A stretch of DNA of 64,000 bases from Eonycteris spelaea. Taxonomy: Eukaryota > Chordata > Mammalia > Chiroptera > Pteropodidae. The stretch's first letter is position 1; each line of letters begins with the position of its first letter. Position numbers and translations under genes: made by a program. Positions 46,951 to 56,383 of this stretch are shown one piece after another. The notes under the pieces are model-generated. The model had not been told where the DNA came from and did not search any database. It was given only the letters and a program-made list of their open reading frames with translations. The stretch is from the NCBI GenBank assembly GCA_003508835.1, contig PUFA01000007.1, positions 15,647,001-15,711,000 on the forward strand. Direction: 5' to 3'.

Positions 46951-47092
46951 GAAAAAAAAAAAAAAAAAGACAAGTCCTAAAAGGTATGAAGCTGCAAAGC
47001 CACTAAAAAGGAGAGAAGGTTTTCTTTCATCTTTTCAACCCTGTGCACTTAAACCATGTTGAACCATCCACTTAACAGCACATTCAGAGCTT
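46951..47092. repeat. Partial duplication, copy B
   Basis: An A-run (46953-46968) is followed by the direct block 46965-47027 and then the block 47038-47090, which is inverted relative to copy A. In copy B the two blocks are almost adjacent. Confidence 0.8.
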
Positions 47093-47274
47093 CAGAACTC
47101 AACTCGTATGCACGAAAAGTTACGATTCAGGTTGGCTGCATGTTAAGTGCCTAGTCTGATTCATGCACATATAATATGTTTGTGTTCAGTATATTTGACT
47201 CTAAGGTAAAAAAAAGTTAACACAGGAAAAGACCCATAAAATTTTACACTTGCGTGCATTTACTTACAAAACAC

Positions 47275-47508
47275 TTAAGTTAGGTTTACTAAATGTTAGG
47301 TGCTTTTCTAAGGGTTGTTCAAACAGTAATGTTTCTAGTCTTTTAAACAACTATAAATGGTAGATTGTATTGTTATCTCTGTTAATGAGACATCCAAGTT
47401 GTTAACTTATCCAAAGTCGCACAGCTAATGAGTAGAGCAGAGTTGAGACTTAAATCCAGAGTCTGTACCTCTCTAGTTACCATTGCTATGCTAATCTCCT
47501 TCTAAGAA
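47275..47508 (-). mobile_element. MIR SINE
   Basis: 'aatgttaggtgcttttctaagggttgttc', 'gttaacttatccaaagtcgcacagctaatgagtagagcagagttgagacttaaatccagagtctg' match the antisense MIR. Head end well preserved. Confidence 0.85.
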
Positions 47509-47635
47509 ATAACGTTTCATGCATTCCATTTTAATAATTTCATTACTCATTATTATGGTGAAATAAATTATGATAAAGACCTGGATATCATTGGTTATCC
47601 TTAAAGGGGAAAAAAAATTTCAGGGTAGATATACC

Positions 47636-47878
47636 TAATAGCAATATCCAGTATTTATTAAGTAAATACTATATGGCAACTATTATATTAGCACCTTTTA
47701 TAGCCTTTCATTTATTCCTTACCACAGATTTTGGAGATAGATACTGTTATCACTTCTGATTTAAAAATTACAAGAGAGATTAACCTGCCCAATGTCCTGT
47801 AGCTCATACATGCTAAAGTAGGCATTTAAACCCACAGTCCCATACTCCTGATCCTGCACACACAACACAGTGCACTTC
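47636..47878 (-). mobile_element. MIR SINE
   Basis: 'agtatttattaagtaaatactatatggcaactattatattagcacc', 'ttattccttaccacagattttggagatagatactgttatcac', 'gagattaacctgcccaatgtcctgtagctcatacatgctaaagtaggcatttaaacccacagtcc' match the antisense MIR. Second MIR in tandem, same orientation. Confidence 0.8.
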
Positions 47879-49190
47879 AGTGTTTGTGAATTGTCAATTT
47901 TAGCTTAAATGTATTCCTTAAAGAAGTGTGGAAAATAAGTCTACAGAATACCATGGTTAAACATTACCGTAAGTTTTTCCCAGTGGTCAACTGAAGGGAC
48001 AGGAAACATTTTTTATCCATATACCACTCTAGTCCCACTGCTTTCCTGTGTCCATATCCCCTCAGAAATAATCTAATAAAACACCCCAGGAGGAAGATAG
48101 CCGGAGTCTGCAACTGATCTATTTGGAGCAGATAAAAAACAAAAAAAACAAACAAAAAAAAACAGCATTCAATTATTTTAGCAATAGTTTTACTAAATGG
48201 AGTGAGACTAAATTCACTCATATTTATTAGTGTATTTTATTTTTCTATCAGAAAAGAGTTTTTAAAACTGCAGTCTTAATTGAATAGTACTAAAACTAAA
48301 GAATATTGTGTCAGTCTCCAAATTCATCTGGCTTCTTCATGGAAAAATATGATTGCAGAGTCCTAGTTTAACACATTCCCTTTAAGTGAACAACATCTCT
48401 TTCAGCATTCTGCATATAACGCACCAATAAACATTTTAGCAGGAAGACTGTACAGTGCCAAGTAAGTGCAGTCTTATTCTTTTCCTTATAAACTTAATAT
48501 TTTATCAGTCATAATATAGCATTCCAAGTCTTATTTTCCATATTAATAGCATTTTAAAGATGAACATGCGTATCTGCATTGCGTTAACAGTATTTATTTA
48601 GAGTACTTTACATCCACACCGTGAAAGAAAAACTTTGCTATTTTCCCATTAATTTTTGTGGCAAAAAAGGTGTATGTGTGTTGGCATGTGAGTGTGCACG
48701 CATGCTAGTAGATTTATTTGCATGTACCAGGACCGAGAAATAGAATCTCTAAAACAATCTAAAACAGTTTGTGTGTGTCTATTCCAAAATTGTAACATGA
48801 ATCATGTTAACTGAGTTAACGGCCATCTCCCACCTCTGGAATTCTGTGTAACGCTTAGGCCAAGCACACTTTCTGATTTTATTGATAGTTACCATTTACT
48901 GTGAATATGTCATATCTTTTTAAAGCAGATTCAAGGCTATGTAATTTTTTATCTTTGCTTTATGTTTGAAATTTTCATGATGAACAATTAAGGAAAAATG
49001 AAAACAAGAGAAACTTAAATCTTCATAACTAATATTCAAGAATACAAATACTGTACTGTTTAATAATAATATATATAAGTATGTATATATTATTGTTTTT
49101 AATATTGCAACTCTGAAAAACTTCACAGTTATTGCTTTTTTAATTGGCAAGTGTTAGAGTTAGCCAGTGACAAACCATGGGTAACTTAGA
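47879..49190. other. Unassigned DNA
   Basis: About 1.3 kb with no named family. A weak TG/CA-alternating stretch lies at 48670-48712. Confidence 0.3.
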
Positions 49191-49194
49191 TCTA

Positions 49195-49195
<1 letters not shown>

Positions 49196-49225
<30 letters not shown>
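49196..49225. repeat. Poly(A) run of 30
   Basis: Thirty uninterrupted A. Such a tail usually marks a young retroposon, but I recognise no SINE or LINE just upstream. Confidence 0.95.
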
Positions 49226-49228
<3 letters not shown>

Positions 49229-50355
49229 TTTATTTTTACATAATACCTCACATGTTGGAATGGGGCCTCCTATTGGATAAATATATGTTTTTCACAGCTA
49301 TAATAATCACTTAGGTGTTTTTTTTCCTAAGAAAACTAATTTTCTTTCCTAAAATTTCCTGACTGATATTTTTTGCCTAGTATATGTGAAAAACCTTGCC
49401 TGTTATACTAAAGAGATGTGCCAGGGTGTATTTCTGAAATGCTGGTAATCGTAAGACCCTTTGGAATTTATAGAGCCTTACTCATCATTACAATGAAATA
49501 AGATTCTGCAGCAGAAAAGACACCAGTCCCCAAGAAGGGTGATGTGGAGGATAATGTAGCTTATTTCTTCAGGGAGTTCCCAAAATAAACCAGAATGGGA
49601 GTAGTTAGCCTTGCCAATTTTTCAAAAGTCATAGAAAATAAGCTGCTTTCCTTGACTATTCTTTTTTTCAATATCATCTTTCCAAGTGAACATATATTGA
49701 ATTTAAAATTCTAAAAGTTGTATGCGACAATAATTAAAGGAAGGTTTTTTTTTTTTTCCAACTAGTGAATGCTTGCAGCATTTATTCAGGCTTAGTTTCT
49801 GAAAGATGTGGGCTAGCATTTGTTCGCAAGTAGATAAATTTTTCTGTGTCTTGACATATTGCATTTTTACATAAGCTACAACAAGGGTACTAGATAGTAG
49901 TTTTCATAGTATATTAGGCAGGGCTTCTTGGATAATTTGGACTGGCTACAGAGGGGCTCAGAAACATCTAAAACTATTTTCTAAATTGCACATGTGTGTA
50001 TGCCTTTCTCAGGGGAATGTCCCTATCTTTCCTCAGCTTCTTCAAGTGTCCTTGACTCTAAAACACTTAGATACTTGACTGTAAAAACTATCAGAACCGT
50101 AAAAGTCACAGTTTAAATGTTTAGCAAGTTATTACATGCACTTGACATCTCTAGGATCTCTACTTTTTGACTGAGTTCTCAAAGTAGGTCTCCAGAAAGC
50201 TATATTTTCTTAGCATCGGTAGCTTAATATTCAATACAGCCGCTGAAAATAAAATTCCACCAATATTTTATGGAATCGTGGAATTAGTTTAAGACTTCAC
50301 ACACAATCGATTTAATCTGCTTTCAGCTAACTCCAGCTACCTGTGCTCGGTGGGA
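49226..50355. other. Unassigned DNA
   Basis: About 1.1 kb without a named repeat or gene. A T-run lies at 49746-49758. Confidence 0.3.
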
Positions 50356-50359
50356 GGGA

Positions 50360-50588
50360 GCATGTGGCAGTTAGGGAGAGTGGTCTCTAGAGTACACTGA
50401 TGAAAACCCTGGTTTTACAAAAACACACACCATCTGTGCGACCTCAAGCTAAGGATTTGATCACTATCAGTAAAATAAGAATAAAAACAGATCAATTTTA
50501 TAGCTGTATTCTGAGAAATAAATGAGATCATCCATATAAAACTTCTAGGAACATCTTAAGCACACAATAAACATTAGCTAATAGTTAT
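50360..50588 (+). mobile_element. MIR SINE
   Basis: 'gcagttagggagagtggtctctagagtacactgatgaaaaccctggttttac', 'tctgtgcgacctcaagctaaggatttgatcactatcagtaaaataagaataaaaac', 'attctgagaaataaatgagatcatcc', 'gaacatcttaagcacacaataaacattagctaatag' give a full-length sense MIR. Confidence 0.85.
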
Positions 50589-50832
50589 AGCTCCTCATAT
50601 GTATCGCTAATACATACTAGATGTGTCTCTAAGCACTTTATATTAACTCCTTTCACCACATGACAGTTCAGTAATATAGTTTTTATTGTTATATCTACTT
50701 TGCAAATGAAGAAACCGAGTCATGGAGAAATTAATTAAGTAATACAGCTCGTAAGTGGCAAAGTCAATTCAGTCTCAAGCAATTTGCTTTTAGGTACTGT
50801 ATTTAACTCTACGACTTTCTCATATTATCATT
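50589..50832 (-). mobile_element. MIR SINE, tail-to-tail with the previous one
   Basis: 'tacatactagatgtgtctctaagcactttatattaactcctttcaccacatgacag', 'gcaaatgaagaaaccgagtcatggagaaattaattaagtaatacagctcgtaagtggcaaagtc' match the antisense MIR. Its 3' tail abuts the tail of the plus-strand MIR. Confidence 0.85.
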
Positions 50833-51967
50833 ATGTCTATTTAAAAATGTCACTGTCTAGTATGCCTGTTAATTGAAATATATGTAGAAGAAACCCCAGT
50901 ATGACAATTCTTAGAAAAATGTACATACTCTGTAGATATACAAAGGCGTGATTCTTGGTAGTACCTGGAAAATTGCTAACTTTTTTGTCTTGTGTCTCTG
51001 GAAAAAGTAAATGCTAGCTTATGTTGTTTGTAGAATGTCAATGCCAAATGTATTTCCTAAAAAAAACACAGAGTTACATTCATATCTATCTTCTAAACAC
51101 TCATGGGAGATGAAATAAATAACTAGTGTTAGTTTAATGTTAACGATGAAAGAAAACACGGTTTATAACTGATGAGGGATAGGTTATGATGGATTATTTG
51201 CAAAGTAGAACTAGGGCCAATATTCACCATAGCCAAAGATAGAATTGAACTGACTCCTAATGTAGTGTTTTAATTACTATGTTAAATGAATCTGCTTTGC
51301 AGAAAATAAAATAATGAGTATGTCTATATAGGAAAAAAAAATTCTGGGTTTTTCCTCAGATGAAATTGTGCTGAAATGATAAATTTCATCTCCAGGTGCA
51401 AGCGTACAAATTATATATTTTCTTGTTCGGCAGCTATTTCAGACAATCAAATATGATAGAATATATAATCTACTGGTTTATAACAAAAAGAAGAAAGAAA
51501 AATGTGCAAATTGAATATATTTTAAGGTCTCTTCATGATAAATGAATCCAAGATATCTGTAGCACTGTAATGACTGCTTAGAAGGAAAGTAATGTGAATA
51601 TACAATGAAAAATGGAAATTATTACCTGTTTTCTAATATGAAGATCATCTTATCCATATCAAATATGATGAAGCTTCTATGAAAAAGATATAGAACATAC
51701 ATAAATTCAACATATAAACAGGCCCCCGAAACATTAAGCACATTTAAAGTAAAAAAAAAAAAAATCATATTCAAGTCAGTTGCTTTCAAAACATGTTTGA
51801 AATGACATTATCTTTGACCTCTTCCATGATAGAAGTTTTCTTCTTTACTTTCAGTTTTCCTTTCCCAGTAATTCCTTTCTCTTTCATAAAATCATATTAT
51901 AATTCTCCTTAAATGGAACAAAGAGGCTTTTCTTCTGTTATGCTTCTCCTATTTTTGTGTTCATTCG
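50833..51967. other. Unassigned AT-rich DNA
   Basis: About 1.1 kb with no named repeat or gene. A poly(A) run lies at 51751-51764. Confidence 0.3.
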
Positions 51968-51980
51968 TTTCTGAAATCTT
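51968..51980. repeat. Target-site duplication, 3' side of the PPIA retrocopy
   Basis: tttctgaaatctt, identical to 52734-52746. On the minus strand the pre-insertion site reads ctt/aagatttcag, a variant of the L1 endonuclease TT/AAAA site. Confidence 0.92.
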
Positions 51981-52733
51981 TATTGTGTTTGTTTAACTTT
52001 TATTTCATAATCATAAACTTAACTCTGCGACCCAGCTAGACTTAGAGGTGCAAGGAAAACCTGGAACCCGAAGAATCACAGCGAGAACAGAGATTATATT
52101 ATAATAGGGTGTTCAGAGCAGGTGATGTGAGGGATACTCTCATGAGCTACAGAAGGAATGGTTTGGTGGTTAAGATAAAACAAGTCAAATTTATTAGAGT
52201 CATCCACAGTCAGCAATGGTGATCTTTTTGCTGGTCTTACCATCCCTGGACCCAAAACACTCCATGACCTCCACAATATTTTTGCCCTTTTTCACCTTGC
52301 TGAAGACCACGTGCTTGCATCCACCCACTCGGTCTTGGCAGTGCAGATGAAAAACTGGGAACCGTTTGTGTTGGGTCCAGCATTTGCCATGGATAAGATG
52401 CTAGGACCTGTATTCTTCAGGATGAAATTCTCATCGTCAAGTTTCTCCCCGGAGATGGACTTGCCACCTGTGCCATTATGGCATGTAAAGTCACCACCTT
52501 GGCACATAAATCCTGGAATAATTCTGTGAAAGTAGGAACCTTTATAACCAAATTCTTTCTCCCCGTACTCAGAGCATGAAAGTTTTCTGCTGTCTTTGGA
52601 ACTTTGTCTGCAAACAGCTCAAAGGAGACGCGAGCTCCAAGAACTTGCTGTTGACGGTGACGTTGAAGAACACAGTTGGGTTGACCATGGCTGGGGACGA
52701 ATGGCTCTCGAGTGGTAGCACCTGCAAGGCCCA

Positions 52734-52746
52734 TTTCTGAAATCTT
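52734..52746. repeat. Target-site duplication, 5' side of the PPIA retrocopy
   Basis: Exact copy of 51968-51980. It marks the 5' boundary of the retrocopied mRNA. Confidence 0.92.
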
Positions 52747-53270
52747 AAGGGAACTTGGCTTCCTAGGTCCTCATCCCCTTTGGGCCTCTTGATTTCTGCA
52801 CCGTCTGCACTGAAAGAAACCCAAAATTCTCTTTACAGGACCACCTGTAAAATTCTAGATTCAGTGGTCTCACCTTTCTAGACCTTCCTGCGTTACCTGT
52901 TATGCTTGACTACTAAAATCTCTCCTTTTCCCAAATCCACTTCTGCTGATTCTTACCTTCTTCCTTAACCACCGACCTCCTGTGACTTTTTTTGCTACTC
53001 TCTCTTTTTCGTTTCTGACAAGGCTTTGTTATTCTAGACTGACCTCAGTTCTTCTCTTCTCCACTCTTTTTGTTGACTTGCTCACATTCATGGCTTGAGT
53101 CGTCTCAGATATTCTTAATCTCACATATGTAACCCTCGTTTGGACCCCTCTTTGAGCTCCTACTCCATATTCTCCACCTCTTCCTGCACACCGTCCAAAG
53201 ATGCCCTGCCGAAACTGTAACCTCATCTGCCAGAAGATACATTTGGTTAGAAATTCCACTCACACAATAT
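52747..53270. other. C/T-rich segment, possibly diverged L2
   Basis: Pyrimidine-rich sequence with phrases such as 'gttgacttgctcacattcatggcttgagtcgtctcagatattc' that faintly recall L2 ORF2-adjacent sequence. Not assigned with confidence. Confidence 0.3.
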
Positions 53271-53398
53271 TCAAATTACAGATGTTTGTGCTATTGTTTT
53301 ATTTTTCTGTTTCTCTGCTGCCTTGTTGAATGTCCTGTAGCAGATAGCACAGATACAGGAGACTAAAAGCCCATCAGCCTAGGTCTCTGTGTGACTCT
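53271..53398. other. Unassigned DNA
   Basis: Short spacer, nothing recognised. Confidence 0.25.
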
Positions 53399-53575
53399 TT
53401 AATTCTATAACCTGATAATAATAAATATAAATATATAATCTAACATATAATATAAATAACATGCTATTTGTATAGAGATAAGTATTGCCTATATTTATAT
53501 TATATATAGCTTACATTATATATTAAATATTATATGCACATATAATGAACATAAGTATGATAACTATAAATATTT
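53399..53575. repeat. Very AT-rich, self-complementary tract
   Basis: Nearly pure A/T with many tatata/taatat words and several short palindromes (for example 'atattatatatag', 'atatattaaatattatat'). It could extrude a cruciform or act as a low-melting region. Confidence 0.7.
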
Positions 53576-54040
53576 GATGTGTTTCAGCCATGAACATCTC
53601 ATTAAATGTACTTCCTTAATCCTGTATTTCCTTCTAGCTTTTACCCCCTTTACCATTTTCTGCAACCTTTAAGAGCAAATCTGTTTGAAACCATTGTGTG
53701 AAGTGGAAATTTATATTTTTTCAACCCTCATTCTCTACTTAGATTGAATATTTGAAAATAGCAGATTCAAGTGTTCTTTTCACTCAGCTGAATCTGTGAT
53801 TTTCAAGTGACTTGCCAAACTCGATAATTCTCAGATCTTGCTGTACTTAAACACTTGGTAGCATTTGAAAAATTTACCACTCCCTCTTCTGTTACTTGCT
53901 CATTTTCTTCAAACCACACAGGCTCCCACCTTTCCATCACTGTTGGAAAGACACATCTCCTCTTAATCATATCAGAGCGATGTGGAGCCTTTGTATTTTT
54001 CTAGCTCTGTTTCATCTCTAAATGGTCAGATTTTTTTTTT
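53576..54040. other. Unassigned DNA
   Basis: Nothing recognised. Confidence 0.3.
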
Positions 54041-54041
54041 T

Positions 54042-54185
54042 TAACATCTATTTTAAAATAACTGCTATGTTCCTGCACTGGGTATACAGCGATGAATAAA
54101 ACAGACAAAAAAGTCTGTTCTCATAGACCAGCTATTTTAATGGGGAAGATAGAAAAGATAAATAAGATAAAAAAGCAAAAGAGAA
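54042..54185 (-). mobile_element. L2 LINE 3' end
   Basis: 'aactgctatgttcctgcactgggtatacagcgatgaataaaacagacaaaaaagtctgttctcatagaccagc' is the antisense L2 3' terminus. Confidence 0.75.
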
Positions 54186-54334
54186 AGGATATGTAGACTC
54201 AGTTAGTGAGTTTCTGAAATTGGATTTTTACATTTGATGAGACATTTTAAGTACCAAAATACGATTCTTGGCACTGAAATTTAGTGGTGGACTGAATTAT
54301 TTAGTGGTGTCTGAAAAAGATAGTGAGATATGTC

Positions 54335-54385
54335 TGAGAAGCAGAGTTAAAGAAGTTAAAGAGTTAAAGAGTTGAAGAAGCAGAG
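54335..54385. repeat. Short (AGTTAAAG)n tandem array
   Basis: Imperfect agttaaag units, bracketed by a direct repeat gaagcagagt. Confidence 0.75.
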
Positions 54386-54594
54386 TGGGAACAAAATGTT
54401 TTGGCAAAAGCAAAAACTAATATGAACTTTCTTTCCTTTGCTTGAACGCTTGATTTCAGTGCTTCCAATAAATGATTATAATTGTAACATAGTATTTTTT
54501 TAGTGCCTTTATACTTATGTTGTTTTGTTGATTTTGGTGTGATGTTATATTGCTTATCGAATGATTCTCTAAAATAACCAATCAAATAATGCCA

Positions 54595-54975
54595 CTCCTC
54601 TGCTCTAGTTGCTTCCCATTGTGCTTAGAATGAAATCCAGTTCCTTATCATAGCCTACACAATCGTGTGTGATCTGGACCCCTGATTGATTCTTCATTCT
54701 GTCACCTGCCATTCTTTTCCTTGCTCATTGTGATGGAGACAAGCCAACCTTTTTACCATTTCTGAAATAATCCTAATATGCTCTAGCTATACTTGCTTCT
54801 GGGCCTTGGGGATTAGAAATTCTGCCTGAGCTGCTTCTTACGGATACATGGATGGGTCATTTATTCAGGTTCTATTCAATGTTCACTTATCCAACAAGCT
54901 CTTTATCACAGCACCTCACCTGATTTAATGTTGTATCCCCTCGAACACATATTCTTAGAGGCCTTTCTGGAAACA
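54595..54975 (+). mobile_element. L2 LINE, ORF2 3' end into 3' UTR
   Basis: 'gcttcccattgtgcttagaatgaaatccagttccttatcatagcctacacaatcgtgtgtgatctggacccctg', 'ttcttttccttgctcattgtg', 'tctagctatacttgcttctgggccttggggattagaaattctgcctgagctgcttctt', 'caggttctattcaatgttcacttatccaacaagctctttatcac' follow L2 in order. Too diverged to code. Confidence 0.75.
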
Positions 54976-56005
54976 GTGTATGTTTACTTTTATGTCAATG
55001 ATAACATTCAAGGGTAAGAGTTGAGACTTGACTTGAGGCATCTGATACAAATGTAGCAGTATTTCTGTGAAGGAAAGACAAATGTTTATTATATACTATC
55101 AGCTATTGCTTGGGACCTTCTCTCAGCTTTGTCATCAGGAAGATTGAAGGACTTAGTAGCTCCTTGGAGAGAAAGGGACATATTCACTTCCTGACTGCTG
55201 GCTGGATAGCAGATCTGATTCACACAATGCAGTTGCACAAAAATCTCACTTATATTAAGAGGAGGCCTAGAAAAAGGTCTTTTCTTTTTTATCTGGGGGT
55301 TCTGCATCGTTCCGATCTGATGAATATATGCATAAATGGCATCCTCTAAAACATTAAAACTCATATTTTTCTTGTTCTGCTCTTGATGTCCTCATCATAA
55401 TTTGTGACTAGGAAAATGATCATGAAGTCAAAGCACGTGAAAGATGGTCAGGATTATAAACAAAGCCCAAGTACAAATGAAGTCTGAATGGAGGGACCCT
55501 GCTGTTTCCAGCATTTTGTTTAATAATGAAGGAAGCAAGTGAAGGAAATTGTCCATAAACCGGATCAGTAAAATCATTCTGAACAGATTGGCTTTTGAAA
55601 AAAAATGTTTTCAAATGCTCTATTTAATTTTTGAGGCAACATTTAAATCCTTTATTTGAGGGAAAAAAAAGATAATAAATGGCCTTACTCAAGGACAAAG
55701 TGAAAAAAAAAAAAAAAAAACAACCCTCAAAATTCACATTTCCTAGCTGCAGCCTAAGAGCTCAAAACTTAATTTCTCATGACAGACTGTTTCAGAAAAA
55801 TGCATTTGAGATATCCCCGTTATTCATGTGCCCCAACAAATTGTGAATAATGATTTCAGAGAAGATGGGTGTGGAGGTAGGAAAGACATTTCAAATTCTT
55901 TGACTACGTAATAAAACTGCATCCAGAATTAGAAATAACGACAACAACGAAACAACAAAAACACTTGTTAAAATGAAGGTATTCAAGGTCAGCAAAATTT
56001 TGGTT
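54976..56005. other. Unassigned DNA
   Basis: About 1 kb with no named family. A poly(A) run of 18 lies at 55703-55720. Confidence 0.3.
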
Positions 56006-56009
56006 ATCC

Positions 56010-56180
56010 ATCCAATGTTTAATGAGTCTCTGCTAAATGATAGATACTGCTTAAAGTTTTACAGAATTGTCATAATTATGTTAGATAACCCCTGTGAGAA
56101 TGGTTGTGTCAGTCTCAGTTGACAGAGATGGAAGAAGTACCAGGCCATGAAGATCACTTTACTTAAATATCAGAGAGTGT
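56010..56180 (-). mobile_element. MIR SINE fragment
   Basis: 'tttaatgagtctctgctaaatgatagatactgcttaaagttttac', 'gttagataacccctgtgagaatgg' and 'gttgacagagatggaag' fit the antisense MIR tail and core. Confidence 0.5.
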
Positions 56181-56383
56181 ATTTCTATTAATGTCAATGT
56201 AGGAACAGAAACAGAAAACAATCCAAGATAAATTTATACCCCATTCACTCTAGTTTTCAATCAACTCTTTTTAAATTCTGTTTATAGTAAAGTAACAATT
56301 ATAGCTTTTAATATCAAATAACTGATGCTTTAATGCTAAGATGTCCAGATCCAAGTTTTCATTCCTTGTTATTCTTTTTTCCA

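Larger units (their letters stand above)
51968..52746 (-). pseudogene. PPIA (pseudogene): Processed pseudogene of cyclophilin A (PPIA)
   Basis: An intronless retrocopy of the PPIA mRNA, whose parent encodes the 165-residue cytosolic peptidyl-prolyl isomerase cyclophilin A. The start codon is at 52688-52686 and the parental stop at 52193-52191. The 498-bp span equals the parental length because three frameshifts cancel: +2 near 52636, -1 near 52565, -1 near 52320. Recognisable peptide blocks include [35 protein letters not shown] and [20 protein letters not shown]. The codons for catalytic Arg55 and for Trp121 persist. In-frame stops replace the third-last and last residues (52200-52202, 52194-52196). 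About 45 bp of 5' leader and the whole 3' UTR, with AATAAA at 52004-51999, are present, and an A-rich decayed tail follows. A 13-bp target-site duplication (tttctgaaatctt) flanks it at 51968-51980 and 52734-52746. No protein is expected. Confidence 0.97.

Noticed and set aside
52311..52529. 72-codon plus-strand open frame
   Set aside because: Antisense shadow of the PPIA retrocopy.
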